Assembly (NCBI GenBank): GCA_015491895.1
Contig: WFVA01000063.1
Coordinates: 58,323-122,322 of the forward strand
Reading direction: 5' to 3'
DNA length: 64,000 nt
DNA from: Albidovulum sp.
GTDB lineage: Bacteria > Pseudomonadota > Alphaproteobacteria > Rhodobacterales > Rhodobacteraceae
The first letter of the stretch is position 1, and every line of letters starts with the position of its first letter. The notes beneath the pieces were generated by a model. The model saw only the letters and a program-made list of their open reading frames with translations, was not told where the DNA came from and searched no databases. The position numbers and the translations under genes are program-made. Positions 21,256 through 34,589 of the stretch are shown here, piece by piece.

Positions 21256-22129
21256 AATCAGATGCCGCCTGGGCCCGCCTGTTCAGATCGCTGATGTACT
21301 CGGTGCAGATGGTGATCCGGGAGCGCCCGCTGGTGTAAAAGGCGGAGAGGGGGCTGTCCTGTCCGCAGCGGCGCACCGTCACCCTCAGAAGGGAAGGCAG
21401 GGTGTAGAAGCGGTTGAGCCGCTCGACTTCCCCGCGGATCACCTCCGCGCTGCGCTGGTGCAGGCCCTTGCGCACTCGGCTTTCGAAAACGATCGTTCCA
21501 TCCGCGTCGCCCGTGCCCTTGATGCGATCAAGCACCGCGCCCCAGCTGCGCCGCGCCAGGGCGCTTTCATCCTCGCATGTTTCCGCCCGCTCCACGGGCA
21601 GTTTCGTGTCTTCGGCAAATTGCCGGCGTCTTTCGGGGTATCTTCCGTAATACAGGCAGACGAAATTGTAGTATCGCTGCCATTCCGGCCCATGCACATC
21701 CGCCCATATCCAATCGTGGCCGCTATCCTCCCGTTCGAGGGCCTCGTCCCTGAAGCCTTCCGCGGTGAGATATGCGATCTCCTCCACCACCGCACCACCG
21801 AACTGGTAATCGAGCATGACAACGGCCAGCACATCGGCCGCATCCTCCTCCTGGCCATACACGGGAAGATCCAGGCGATCGATCAGCGCATGGGCAAATT
21901 CATGATAGAAGGTGGAAATGAGGTTGGCGCGGATATAGGCGAATTCCCTGTCACCGATCTTCGCGGGCTCCGGGCGGGCGCCCTTCTCCCGCTTGCGGAG
22001 AACCTTCTCGATCCCCTGCGCTGCATCACGCACGCCGTTTTCATTCAACGGCCCGGCGCCCGAAGCCCCCGCCGTCAGGAGAACGGCGCCACAGACAGTC
22101 AGAGATGCAAACAGAAGGGTGGCCCGCAT
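21251..22129 (-). CDS. Exported DUF4344-type putative metallopeptidase
   Basis: A 292-residue protein with an N-terminal signal peptide (hydrophobic stretch to about residue 25, ending GASGAG). HEFAH at residues 76-80 is a zinc-binding HExxH motif, and GQEEDAAD at 92-99 probably provides the third ligand. This layout fits the DUF4344 family of putative periplasmic metallopeptidases. Six cysteines, several in the C-terminal half, suggest disulfides. It lies between mch and sdhC on the same strand, 30 bp after mch. Its stop codon lies inside the predicted GntR operator. No substrate is known, and a link to complex II is contextual only. Confidence 0.7.
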   Translation of the reverse strand: MRATLLFASLTVCGAVLLTAGASGAGPLNENGVRDAAQGIEKVLRKREKGARPEPAKIGDREFAYIRANLISTFYHEFAHALIDRLDLPVYGQEEDAADVLAVVMLDYQFGGAVVEEIAYLTAEGFRDEALEREDSGHDWIWADVHGPEWQRYYNFVCLYYGRYPERRRQFAEDTKLPVERAETCEDESALARRSWGAVLDRIKGTGDADGTIVFESRVRKGLHQRSAEVIRGEVERLNRFYTLPSLLRVTVRRCGQDSPLSAFYTSGRSRITICTEYISDLNRRAQAASDL

Positions 22130-22159
22130 GATGATACCACTTCAGGAAATTTCGCTCGA

Positions 22160-23191
22160 TTACAGCGGCATGAGCGCCCAGTAGTCAAGGTCGAGCAGTA
22201 TATCCGGCAGATGCCTGCCATCCTCTCCCCTCAGATCGAAGCCGGTTTCGCCCTTGGTGGCAACCAGCCGGAGCCTGAGAAGCCCGGCGCCCGGCACCGC
22301 TGCCGGTGCCTTGTCCAGCACTTCGGACCACGCACGAACAGTATCGCCCGCAAAACACGGATTGGCATGGGCACCCGCGTTCAGCCCGAGGATCATTTGC
22401 GCATTGGCAAGTCCATTGAAGGAAAGCGCGCGGGCGAGCGAGATCACGTGGCCGCCGTATATGAGGCGGCGGCCATCGGGGCGCGCGCGGGTGTCGAAAT
22501 GCACCCGGGCGGTGTTCTGCCACAGGCGGGTGGCCATCATGTGTTCGGCTTCCTCGACCGTCACGCCGTCCACGTGATCGATCTTCTCGCCCGGCGCATA
22601 ATCGCCCCAGCGGTGCGGCTCGCCCGCGAGGGTAAAATCGTAAGCGGTGAAATCAAGCCCGTCGGGCGCAACGAGGCTTTCGGGATCCACTACGCCCGCG
22701 AGCTCGGGAATTGTGGCCTCAGGCGCCGGCGAATCCGGGTCACGCTTCTTCACCATCACCCAGCGCACATAGGAAAGCACCTCCTGCCCGTGCTGGTTGA
22801 TCCCGCGCGTGCGCACCCAGACGATGCCGCTCCTGCCGCTCGAATTCTGCTTCAGGCCGATCACCTCGGATTCGGCCTTCAGCGTATCGCCGGGGAAAAC
22901 GGGGCGCAGCCAACGCCCCTCGCCATAGCCGAGATTGGCCACCGCATTGAGCGAAATATCCGGCACCGTCTTGCCGAAAACCGTGTGAAAGGCGATGAGA
23001 TCGTCAAGCGGTGCGGCGGGCAGGCCGCAGGAGCGGGCGAATTCATCCGATGAATGCAGCGCATGGCGCGCCGGATAAAGCGCGTGATAGAGCGCGCGCT
23101 CGCCGCTGCCCACAGTGCGCAGCGTGGCATGGCGGATCACCTCTCCGAGCCGGTAATCCTCGAAGAAGCGCCCCGGATTGGCCTTGCCCAT
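22160..23191 (-). CDS. mch: Mesaconyl-C1-CoA hydratase (beta-methylmalyl-CoA dehydratase)
   Basis: A 343-residue MaoC-type double hot-dog protein. It matches my recollection of Rhodobacter sphaeroides Mch almost throughout, for example GRFFEDYRLGEVIRHAT, ERALYHALYPARHALHSSDE, FHTVFGKTVPDISLNAVANL and EEAEHMMATRLWQNTARVHF. The enzyme hydrates mesaconyl-CoA to beta-methylmalyl-CoA in the ethylmalonyl-CoA pathway for acetyl-CoA assimilation. It sits between a DUF1737 gene (one-base gap) and the metallopeptidase gene, downstream of mcl2. Presence of this pathway predicts crotonyl-CoA carboxylase/reductase and ethylmalonyl-CoA mutase elsewhere in the genome. Confidence 0.92.
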   Translation of the reverse strand: MGKANPGRFFEDYRLGEVIRHATLRTVGSGERALYHALYPARHALHSSDEFARSCGLPAAPLDDLIAFHTVFGKTVPDISLNAVANLGYGEGRWLRPVFPGDTLKAESEVIGLKQNSSGRSGIVWVRTRGINQHGQEVLSYVRWVMVKKRDPDSPAPEATIPELAGVVDPESLVAPDGLDFTAYDFTLAGEPHRWGDYAPGEKIDHVDGVTVEEAEHMMATRLWQNTARVHFDTRARPDGRRLIYGGHVISLARALSFNGLANAQMILGLNAGAHANPCFAGDTVRAWSEVLDKAPAAVPGAGLLRLRLVATKGETGFDLRGEDGRHLPDILLDLDYWALMPL

Positions 23192-23192
23192 C

Positions 23193-23392
23193 CTACATCT
23201 CCCCGAGTTTCATATTCTTGCTGTATTCGCCGGGCACCACCTTCACCACGGCCTGCGCGCAGCGCATTGCACCGCGTTTTTCGTCATAGGCATAGGCGGG
23301 ATCGCCATAGAGCTCCCAATCCTTCGAAAGCGCTTCGGTGACCTTGTGGCAGAAATCGGCGGTGTCATCTCCGGTGAGGAGGCGGTAAAGCT

Positions 23393-23396
<4 letters not shown>
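23193..23396 (-). CDS. DUF1737 small protein
   Basis: A 67-residue soluble protein matching the DUF1737 pattern: MKLYRLLTGDDTADFCHKVT, then LSKDWELYGDPAYAYDEKRG. I take the ATG at 23396, which overlaps the nnrU stop as ATGA; a longer frame to 23525 is a shadow of nnrU. DUF1737 proteins are widespread small proteins without a proven function, and the family shape suggests a compact alpha/beta fold. It lies between nnrU and mch, with one base before the mch ATG. Confidence 0.8.
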
Positions 23397-25944
<2,548 letters not shown>

Positions 25945-25984
25945 GGTCGCAAGGTCTGGAATACCTGACTTGAAGATCATGTTT

Positions 25985-26017
25985 GGCGCCCCGACATTGA
26001 TCGGGGTGCCGTTTTTT
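25985..26017 (+). terminator. Intrinsic terminator of mdh
   Basis: A 10-bp stem, GGCGCCCCGA (25985-25994) with TCGGGGTGCC (26001-26010, one G-U pair), a six-base loop, and a six-T run at 26012-26017. It ends just before the downstream gene. Confidence 0.88.
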
Positions 26018-26029
26018 ATGGAGCAGTTC

Positions 26030-27247
26030 ATGCGCAGATCACTCATATCCCTCACCCTCGCCGCCTCTCTCGCCCTGCCCGGCGTTGCCTTCGGGCAAAC
26101 AGGGAGCGCTCCCGCCCTGGACGCGGAGAAAAGCCTACAGGAACTGGAGCGCGATTTCTCAGCCGTCGAAAACCCCGATCCGAACACGCTTTTCGCGCTT
26201 GGTGGCATCCGCTTCCTGCGGGCGATAGAGAAAACGCTCCAGCTGCGCTGGCAGCACAATGCAGCAATCGAGGATCTGGATATGCCGGTCCTGCGTCTGC
26301 CGGTGCCGCCGAACCTGGAGGCAAGACCTTTTTATGCGGGGCTCATCACGGATCTGTTCGAGGAGCTTTCCAGGGATATGGAAAAGAGCCGGGAAGCCCT
26401 TTCGGCGATCCCCGAAGATGCAAGCGTGGCGCTCGCAATCGATCTGCGCGCCATCTGGTTTGACGTGAACATGAACGGCCAGCGCGAGCCCGAGGAGGAT
26501 CTCGTGGTTATCGCGGCCAACACCGTGCTGCCCCGCCGCGGCGGCGCGGACGATGCGGGGATGCCTGCCGAGATGGTGGTGAAATTCGATACCGCCGATG
26601 CCGCCTGGCTCTCCGCCTATACGCATCTTCTTTCCGGCGTTTCGGATCTCGTGCTCGCCTATGATCCGACCGGGCCCATTCAAACGGTCATGGACAGCAG
26701 GGAAAGGCTCGCGCAGCTGCGCGGCGATGTTCCCCCGGCAAACGCGATGGATATGCAGATCGGGCATTTTGTTGACAATTTCGCCATGGTCTATGGGGCT
26801 CTGCGGCAGGAGCCGGATGCCTCGCGCACGAGGTCCGCGCGCCAGCACTTCCTTGCCATGATCGCCGACAACAAGCGCTTCTGGGAAGCCGTGGCCAGGG
26901 AAAGCGACAACGATCGCGAATGGATCCCGAATGACAACCAGAACGCCGCGCTCGGCTTCGAGGTGCCCAGGGGAGCCGGCGAAGCCTGGCTGCGCGTGCT
27001 GCAGGATGGGGAGGATATCCTCAACGGCAGGCAGCTGATCCCGTTCTGGCGCATCAATCCGGCGGGTGGCGTGAACGTGCGAAAGATGTTCGAGGAGCCA
27101 ACGGGCGTGGATATCGTCGGCTGGGTGCAGGGTCATGGGCTTCTGCCCTATCTGGAGCAGGGCCCGGTCGCGAATGGCGAAAGCCTGCGTGCCTTCGAGC
27201 GCCTCGTCTCAGGCAGATCGCCGCTGTTTGCCGTGCTGTTCAACTGA
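26030..27247 (+). CDS. Exported protein of unknown function with a calcium-loop-like motif
   Basis: A 405-residue protein beginning with a clear signal peptide (MRRSLISLTLAASLALPGVA, cleavage near AFG). I do not recognise its family. WFDVNMNGQREPEEDL around residue 140 resembles an EF-hand or dockerin-type calcium loop (D-x-N-x-N-G...E-E), and such loops are usual in periplasmic proteins. The rest is helix-rich and has few cysteines. The ATG at 26030 with GGAG upstream is preferred; the ATG at 26018 overlaps the terminator tail. It lies alone between the mdh terminator and the sucC regulatory region. In my recollection mdh and sucC are adjacent in R. sphaeroides, so this may be an insertion in the cluster. 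Confidence 0.8.
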   Translation: MRRSLISLTLAASLALPGVAFGQTGSAPALDAEKSLQELERDFSAVENPDPNTLFALGGIRFLRAIEKTLQLRWQHNAAIEDLDMPVLRLPVPPNLEARPFYAGLITDLFEELSRDMEKSREALSAIPEDASVALAIDLRAIWFDVNMNGQREPEEDLVVIAANTVLPRRGGADDAGMPAEMVVKFDTADAAWLSAYTHLLSGVSDLVLAYDPTGPIQTVMDSRERLAQLRGDVPPANAMDMQIGHFVDNFAMVYGALRQEPDASRTRSARQHFLAMIADNKRFWEAVARESDNDREWIPNDNQNAALGFEVPRGAGEAWLRVLQDGEDILNGRQLIPFWRINPAGGVNVRKMFEEPTGVDIVGWVQGHGLLPYLEQGPVANGESLRAFERLVSGRSPLFAVLFN

Positions 27248-27269
27248 GGACACGATTCGAGGCGAGCTT

Positions 27270-27279
27270 TGTGATCACG
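27270..27279. promoter_or_regulatory. Predicted GntR operator 1 upstream of sucC
   Basis: TGTGATCACG, one mismatch from the perfect palindrome. Its centre is 21 bp from operator 2. Confidence 0.78.
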
Positions 27280-27290
27280 GCCCTTCCGGC

Positions 27291-27300
27291 TGTGATCACA
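27291..27300. promoter_or_regulatory. Predicted GntR operator 2 upstream of sucC
   Basis: Perfect TGTGATCACA, 107 bp before the sucC start. With operator 1 it forms a pair on the same DNA face (two helical turns apart). I could not place a convincing promoter in the 27301-27407 leader. Confidence 0.82.
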
Positions 27301-27407
27301 AAATAATCCGATCCGCGGGCATATCCCGCATTTGATTGGAAAAACATTTCCCTTGGCCCGTCCGATCTGTCTTATGGCGCGGAACTGTAGCAAAACGGGG
27401 CAGTCTC

Positions 27408-28607
27408 TTGAACATTCATGAATATCAGGCGAAGGCGCTCCTTCGCGAATATGGTGCGCCGGTTTCGGAAGGGCGCGCGGTTCTGAAGGCGGAAGATGCG
27501 AAAACCGCGGCCGGCGAGCTTGATGGCCCGCTCTGGGTGGTGAAGGCTCAGATCCATGCCGGCGGGCGCGGCAAGGGCAAATTCAGGGAGCCCGAGGCGG
27601 GCGAGGCCGGCGGCGTGCGGCTGGCGCGTTCGGCCACCGAGGCCGCCGAGGAAGCCCGCAGGATGCTGGGGCGCACGCTTGTCACCAAGCAGACGGGCCC
27701 CGAGGGCAAGCAGGTCAACCGCATCTATATCGAAGAGGGCTCTGGCATCGAACGCGAGCTTTACCTCGCCCTTCTGATCGATCGCGAAACCAGCCGCGTT
27801 TCCTTCGTCTGCTCCACCGAGGGCGGCATGGATATCGAAGACGTGGCCGAGAAAACGCCGGAGAAGATCCTGAGCTTCTCCGTCGATCCCGCCACCGGCT
27901 ACAGCCCCTTCCACGGCCGGCGTATCGCCTTTTCGCTCGGCCTCGAGGGCCCGCAGGTGAAGCAGTGCGTCTCGCTCATGGGCACGCTCTACAAGGCGTT
28001 CACCGAGAAAGACATGGAGATGCTCGAGATCAACCCCCTGATCGTGACCGACAAGGGCGATCTCAAGGTGCTCGATGCCAAGCTCGGCTTTGACGACAAC
28101 GCCCTCTACCGCCACCCCGAAATCGCCGCCCTGCGCGACGAAACCGAGGTGGATCCGAAGGAGCTCGAGGCCGCAAAATACGATCTCAACTACATCTCGC
28201 TCGATGGCGAGATCGGCTGCATGGTGAACGGCGCCGGCCTGGCCATGGCGACGATGGACATCATCAAGCTCTACGGCGGCGAGCCGGCGAACTTCCTCGA
28301 CGTGGGCGGCGGCGCGACGAAGGAGAAGGTGACGGCCGCCTTCAAGATCATCACCTCCGATCCCAAGGTGAAGGGGATCCTCGTCAATATCTTCGGCGGC
28401 ATCATGCGCTGCGACGTGATCGCCGAGGGCGTGGTGGAAGCGGTGAAGGACGTGGGCCTCGAGGTGCCGCTGGTGGTGCGGCTCGAGGGCACGAACGTCG
28501 AAAAGGGCAAGAAGATCATCGATGAATCCGGCCTCAACGTGATCTCTGCCGACAATCTGGACGATGCCGCGAAGAAGATCGTGGAAGCGGTGAAGGGGAA
28601 AGTCTGA
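27408..28607 (+). CDS. sucC: Succinyl-CoA synthetase beta subunit (ADP-forming)
   Basis: A 399-residue ATP-grasp protein that with SucD converts succinyl-CoA to succinate with nucleotide formation. It starts [20 protein letters not shown], with [16 protein letters not shown] (ATP-grasp lysines), [12 protein letters not shown] and [13 protein letters not shown]. Homology requires translation to begin at the TTG at 27408, with GGGG seven bases upstream. The only ATGs in frame are far upstream (27336) and give an unrelated leader. The gene shares one base with sucD (TGATG). It heads sucCDAB, with two GntR-type operators in front. Confidence 0.95.
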   Translation: MNIHEYQAKALLREYGAPVSEGRAVLKAEDAKTAAGELDGPLWVVKAQIHAGGRGKGKFREPEAGEAGGVRLARSATEAAEEARRMLGRTLVTKQTGPEGKQVNRIYIEEGSGIERELYLALLIDRETSRVSFVCSTEGGMDIEDVAEKTPEKILSFSVDPATGYSPFHGRRIAFSLGLEGPQVKQCVSLMGTLYKAFTEKDMEMLEINPLIVTDKGDLKVLDAKLGFDDNALYRHPEIAALRDETEVDPKELEAAKYDLNYISLDGEIGCMVNGAGLAMATMDIIKLYGGEPANFLDVGGGATKEKVTAAFKIITSDPKVKGILVNIFGGIMRCDVIAEGVVEAVKDVGLEVPLVVRLEGTNVEKGKKIIDESGLNVISADNLDDAAKKIVEAVKGKV

Positions 28608-29491
28608 TGGCCATCTATGTTGACGAAAACACCCGCGTGATCTGCCAGGGCATCACCGGCTCGCAGGGCACCTTTCACACAGAACAGGCCATCGCCTACG
28701 GCACGAAGATGGTCGGCGGGGTCACCCCCGGCAAGGGCGGGATGACGCATCTCGGCCTGCCTGTGTTCAACTCCGTGCACGAGGCAAAGGCCGAAACCGG
28801 CGCCGATGCCACGGTGATCTACGTGCCGCCCCCCTTCGCCGCGGATTCGATCCTCGAGGCGATCGACGCCGGGATGGATCTGATCGTGGCCATCACCGAG
28901 GGCATCCCGGTGCAGGACATGATGAAGGTGAAGCGCGCGCTGATCGACAGCGAAAGCATCCTGATCGGCCCCAACTGCCCCGGCGTGATCACCCCCGATG
29001 CCTGCAAGATCGGCATCATGCCCGGCCATATCCACAAGCGCGGCTCGGTGGGGGTGGTGAGCCGCTCCGGCACGCTCACCTACGAGGCCGTCAAGCAGAC
29101 GACGGACATGGGCCTCGGCCAGTCCACCGCCGTGGGGATCGGCGGCGATCCGATCAAGGGCACGGAGTTCATCGACGTGCTCGATCGCTTCCTCGATGAC
29201 GAGGAAACCGAGAGCATCATCATGATCGGCGAGATCGGCGGCACCGCGGAAGAGGATGCGGCCGCCTTCCTGGTGGACGAGGCGAAGAAGGGCCGCAGGA
29301 AGCCCGTGGCCGGGTTCATCGCCGGGCGCACCGCGCCTCCGGGCAGGCGCATGGGCCATGCGGGCGCCATCATCTCGGGCGGCAAGGGCGATGCGGAAAG
29401 CAAGATTTCCGCGATGCGCGGGGCCGGGATCGTGGTGGCCGAAAGCCCCGCGCGCCTTGGCGAAGCAGTGCTCGAGGCGATCGGCAAGTAA
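28607..29491 (+). CDS. sucD: Succinyl-CoA synthetase alpha subunit
   Basis: A 294-residue CoA-binding subunit with the phosphorylated histidine. [20 protein letters not shown] is the CoA-binding N-terminus, [15 protein letters not shown] the nucleotide/phosphate region, and the catalytic His lies in [14 protein letters not shown] near residue 250. It is coupled to sucC by a one-base overlap. A stem-loop lies between its stop and sucA. Confidence 0.97.
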   Translation: MAIYVDENTRVICQGITGSQGTFHTEQAIAYGTKMVGGVTPGKGGMTHLGLPVFNSVHEAKAETGADATVIYVPPPFAADSILEAIDAGMDLIVAITEGIPVQDMMKVKRALIDSESILIGPNCPGVITPDACKIGIMPGHIHKRGSVGVVSRSGTLTYEAVKQTTDMGLGQSTAVGIGGDPIKGTEFIDVLDRFLDDEETESIIMIGEIGGTAEEDAAAFLVDEAKKGRRKPVAGFIAGRTAPPGRRMGHAGAIISGGKGDAESKISAMRGAGIVVAESPARLGEAVLEAIGK

Positions 29492-29502
29492 TTCTCAATC
29501 AT

Positions 29503-29523
29503 CGTGCCCCATGCTGGGGCGCG
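29503..29523 (+). terminator. Stem-loop between sucD and sucA
   Basis: CGTGCCCCA (29503-29511) pairs with TGGGGCGCG (29515-29523), one G-U pair, around a three-base loop. Only scattered Ts follow (ATTTCATT), so partial termination or an mRNA-processing/stability hairpin separating sucCD from sucAB is more likely than full termination. Confidence 0.45.
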
Positions 29524-29556
29524 ATTTCATTCTGTTCAGGATATTCGGATAGCGCC

Positions 29557-32538
29557 ATGAACGATCAAAGCCCCAACGAAGTGATGCACGCCACCTCCTT
29601 CATGGGGGGGCAGAATGCCGATTGGCTGGATCATCTCTATGCGCTCTACGCGAAGGACCCGGAGGCCGTGGATGCCGCCTGGCGGCAGTTCTTCGAATCG
29701 CTCGGCGACGGGGCGCAGGAGGTCGAGAAGGTGGCCGAGGGCCCATCCTGGGCACGGCGGGACTGGCCGCCCCAGCCGAGCGACGAGTTGACCCACGCGC
29801 TCGATGGCCAGTGGCCGGAGGAGAAGCCCGAAGGCGGAGAGGAAGAGGCCGCGCCCGAGAAGATCGCGGCGAAGATCCGCGAGAAAGCGGCCGAGCGGGG
29901 CTTTTCGCTGGCCGAACCGAAGGTGCGCCAGGCGGTCACGGATTCGATCCGCGCCATCATGATCATCCGCGCCTACCGAATCCGCGGCCATCTGATGGCC
30001 AGGCTCGATCCGCTGGGCCTGCGCGATGAAAGCATGCGCCCCGAGCTCGATCCGGCAAGCTACGGCTTCACCGAGGCCGACATGGATCGCCCGATCTTCA
30101 TCGACAACGTGCTCGGCCTCGAGATCGCCACCATGCGTCAGATCCTCGAGATCCTGCAGCGCACCTATTGCGGCACCTTCGCCCTGCAATACATGCATAT
30201 CTCCGATCCCGAGCAATCGGCCTGGCTGAAGGAGCGGATCGAGGGGCTGGGCAAGGAAATCCACTTCACCAGGGAGGGGCGCAAGGCGATCCTGAACAAG
30301 CTTGTCGAGGCGGAAGGCTTCGAGAAATTCCTGCATGTGAAATACATGGGCACCAAGCGCTTCGGGCTCGATGGCGGCGAGAGCCTCATTCCGGCGATGG
30401 AGCAGATCATCAAGCGCGGCGGGGCGCTCGGGGCCAAGGAGATCGTGATCGGAATGCCGCACCGCGGCCGCCTCTCCGTGCTCGCCAATGTGATGGGCAA
30501 GCCCTATCGCGCCATTTTCAACGAATTCCAGGGCGGCAGCTTCAAGCCCGAGGATGTGGATGGCTCGGGCGATGTGAAATATCACCTTGGCGCCAGTTCC
30601 GACCGCGAGTTCGACGGCAACAAGGTCCATCTTTCGCTCACCGCCAACCCCTCGCATCTGGAAGCGGTCAATCCGGTGGTGCTCGGCAAGGTGCGCGCCA
30701 AGCAGACCCAGCGCGAGGATCGCGAGCGCAAGCAGGTGATTCCGCTCCTGCTCCACGGCGATGCGGCCTTCGCCGGCCAGGGCGTGGTGGCGGAATGTTT
30801 CGGCCTCTCGGGCCTGACCGGCCATCGCACCGGCGGCACCATCCACATCGTGGTTAACAACCAGATCGGCTTCACTACCGCGCCGCATTTCTCCCGCTCA
30901 TCGCCCTACCCCACCGATATCGCGCTGATGGTGGAGGCGCCGATCTTCCACGTGAACGGCGATGATCCCGAGGCGGTTGTCCATGCCGCCAAGGTGGCCA
31001 CGGAATTCCGCCAGAAATTCGGCAAGGACGTGGTGATCGACATGTTCTGCTATCGCCGCTTCGGCCACAACGAGGGGGATGAGCCGATGTTCACCAACCC
31101 CCTCATGTACAAGAAGATCAAGAGCCACAAGACGACCCTGCAGCTCTACACCGAGCGCCTCGTGGCGCAGGGGCTGATCTCGGAGGGCGAGGTGGAAGAG
31201 ATGAAGGCCGCCTTCCAGGCCTTCCTCAACGCCGAATTCGAGGCCGGCAAGACCTACAAGCCGACCAAGGCCGATTGGCTTGACGGACGCTGGAAGCACC
31301 TGAAGCGCCAGGATCAGGATTACCAGCGCGGCGCAACCGCGATCTCGCCGGAAATGATGCAGCAGATCGGAGAGGCGATCACCACCGTGCCGGAGGACCT
31401 CCACGTGCACAAGACGGTGCTGCGGATGCTCGAGAACAAGAAGAAGATGTTCGAAACCGGCGAAGGCTTCGATTGGGCCACCGGCGAGGCGCTTGCCTTC
31501 GGCTCGCTCCTGCTCGAAGGCCTGCCGGTGCGCCTTGCCGGGCAGGACAGCACCCGCGGCACCTTCTCCCAGCGCCATTCGGCGCTGATTGATCAGGAAA
31601 CCGAAGAGCGCTACTACCCGCTCAATCACATCCGCGAGGGCCAGGCCCATTACGAGGTGATCGATTCCATGCTCTCGGAATATGCGGTGCTCGGCTTCGA
31701 ATACGGCTATTCGCTCGCCGAGCCCAACGCGCTCACCCTCTGGGAAGCCCAGTTCGGCGATTTTGCCAATGGCGCTCAGATCATGTTCGATCAGTTCATC
31801 TCTTCGGGCGAGCGCAAGTGGCTCAGGATGTCGGGGCTCGTCTGCCTTCTGCCGCACGGTTTCGAGGGCCAGGGGCCGGAGCACAGCTCCGCCCGCCTCG
31901 AGCGCTACCTGCAGATGAGCGCCGAAGACAACTGGATCGTCGCCAATTGCACCACGCCGGCAAATTACTTCCACATCCTGCGCCGCCAGCTGCACCGCAC
32001 CTTCCGCAAGCCCCTCATCCTGATGACGCCGAAATCCCTGCTGCGCCACAAGAAAGCGGTATCGGCAGCAGATGATTTCACCACCGGCTCCTCCTTCCAC
32101 AGGGTGCTCTGGGATGATGCCCAGACGGGCCGCTCCCCCACGAAGCTGAAACCCGATGACAAGATCAGGCGCCTCGTGCTGTGCTCGGGAAAGGTCTATT
32201 ACGATCTTCTCGAAGAGCGCGACAAGCGCGGCATCGATGATATCTACATCCTGCGCGTGGAGCAGTTCTATCCCTTCCCTGCCATGGCCATGGTGAAGGA
32301 GCTTTCCCGCTTCAAGCAGGCTGATATCGTCTGGTGCCAGGAAGAGCCGAAGAACCAGGGCGCCTGGTTCTTCATGGAGCCCAATATCGAATGGGTCCTT
32401 GGGCGCATCGAAGCGAAATGCAAACGGCCCTCCTATGCCGGCCGTCCTGCCTCCGCCTCGCCGGCCACCGGGCTTGGCAGCGCCCATGCCGCACAACAGG
32501 CCGCGCTCATCGACGAAGCGCTCACGATCGAAGGGTAA
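29557..32538 (+). CDS. sucA: 2-oxoglutarate dehydrogenase E1 component
   Basis: A 993-residue thiamine-diphosphate enzyme that decarboxylates 2-oxoglutarate and transfers succinyl to the lipoyl groups of SucB. N-terminal TSFMGGQNADWLDHLYALY is the segment that binds the E2/E3 core. IGMPHRGRLSVLANVMGKPY, LTANPSHLEAVNPVVLGKVR and the ThDP region GDAAFAGQGVV...NNQIGFTT follow. FSQRHSALIDQETEERYYPL and LLPHGFEGQGPEHSSARLER mark the C-terminal half. Length is normal. It is seven bases from sucB. Confidence 0.97.
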   Translation: MNDQSPNEVMHATSFMGGQNADWLDHLYALYAKDPEAVDAAWRQFFESLGDGAQEVEKVAEGPSWARRDWPPQPSDELTHALDGQWPEEKPEGGEEEAAPEKIAAKIREKAAERGFSLAEPKVRQAVTDSIRAIMIIRAYRIRGHLMARLDPLGLRDESMRPELDPASYGFTEADMDRPIFIDNVLGLEIATMRQILEILQRTYCGTFALQYMHISDPEQSAWLKERIEGLGKEIHFTREGRKAILNKLVEAEGFEKFLHVKYMGTKRFGLDGGESLIPAMEQIIKRGGALGAKEIVIGMPHRGRLSVLANVMGKPYRAIFNEFQGGSFKPEDVDGSGDVKYHLGASSDREFDGNKVHLSLTANPSHLEAVNPVVLGKVRAKQTQREDRERKQVIPLLLHGDAAFAGQGVVAECFGLSGLTGHRTGGTIHIVVNNQIGFTTAPHFSRSSPYPTDIALMVEAPIFHVNGDDPEAVVHAAKVATEFRQKFGKDVVIDMFCYRRFGHNEGDEPMFTNPLMYKKIKSHKTTLQLYTERLVAQGLISEGEVEEMKAAFQAFLNAEFEAGKTYKPTKADWLDGRWKHLKRQDQDYQRGATAISPEMMQQIGEAITTVPEDLHVHKTVLRMLENKKKMFETGEGFDWATGEALAFGSLLLEGLPVRLAGQDSTRGTFSQRHSALIDQETEERYYPLNHIREGQAHYEVIDSMLSEYAVLGFEYGYSLAEPNALTLWEAQFGDFANGAQIMFDQFISSGERKWLRMSGLVCLLPHGFEGQGPEHSSARLERYLQMSAEDNWIVANCTTPANYFHILRRQLHRTFRKPLILMTPKSLLRHKKAVSAADDFTTGSSFHRVLWDDAQTGRSPTKLKPDDKIRRLVLCSGKVYYDLLEERDKRGIDDIYILRVEQFYPFPAMAMVKELSRFKQADIVWCQEEPKNQGAWFFMEPNIEWVLGRIEAKCKRPSYAGRPASASPATGLGSAHAAQQAALIDEALTIEG

Positions 32539-32544
32539 CAGATC

Positions 32545-34083
<1,539 letters not shown>

Positions 34084-34088
34084 GAGAG

Positions 34089-34478
34089 ATGCCCCCCGAG
34101 CTTACCATCCTCGCGCTCGCGGCCCTGCTGCAATTCGCCCAGCTCGCAATCACGGTGGTGCTGAGCGATCTGCAGACCGGCCTCGCCTATGGCGCAGGCC
34201 CGCGCGATCAGCCCCGCCCCCTTACCGGGCTCGCGGGCCGCATGGACCGCGCCCTCGCCAATCACTATCAGGCGCTGCTGCTGTTCGCGATCGCGGTTCT
34301 GGTGCTCATCCACAGCGGAGGCTCCTCTCCCCTGACAACCACCGCCGCCTGGATCTACCTTGCCGCCCGCATCGCCTATGTCCCCGCCTACGGCGTGGGC
34401 ATCCCCCTCCTGCGCTCGCTGATCTGGGCAATCGGCCAGGCCGCGACCTTCAGCATCCTCATCACCGCGATCATCTGA
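34089..34478 (+). CDS. MAPEG family membrane protein
   Basis: A 129-residue integral membrane protein with four hydrophobic segments. It resembles the bacterial MAPEG family (membrane-associated proteins in eicosanoid and glutathione metabolism). AGRMDRALANHYQALLLFA in loop/helix 2 and ARIAYVPAYGVGIPLLRSL in helix 3 are the family's conserved parts. It lies six bases after sucB and 111 bp before lpdA, the usual place for such a gene in this family of bacteria as far as I recall. A glutathione-linked activity is possible but unproved. Confidence 0.82.
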   Translation: MPPELTILALAALLQFAQLAITVVLSDLQTGLAYGAGPRDQPRPLTGLAGRMDRALANHYQALLLFAIAVLVLIHSGGSSPLTTTAAWIYLAARIAYVPAYGVGIPLLRSLIWAIGQAATFSILITAII

Positions 34479-34480
34479 CC

Positions 34481-34555
34481 ATGTTTCATCTTGGCGAAAT
34501 ACTCCCGGGGGTGAACTGGCCGCAAGGCCAGGAGGGGGCAGGCAGCCCCCTTCCC
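34481..34555. repeat. Structured intergenic repeat (REP-like) between the MAPEG gene and lpdA
   Basis: It starts with TTCATCTTGGCG and AAATACTCCCG (34485-34507), followed by two hairpins: CTGGCC-GCAA-GGCCAG (34516-34531, GNRA-type loop) and GGGGGC-AGGCA-GCCCCC (34534-34550). I recall similar elements as frequent at gene ends in Rhodobacteraceae; that is from memory, not a search. A second copy of the core is inside xdhB. Confidence 0.65.
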
Positions 34556-34589
34556 CACGATCGATACAACCGAGAAAAGGATACCCCCA

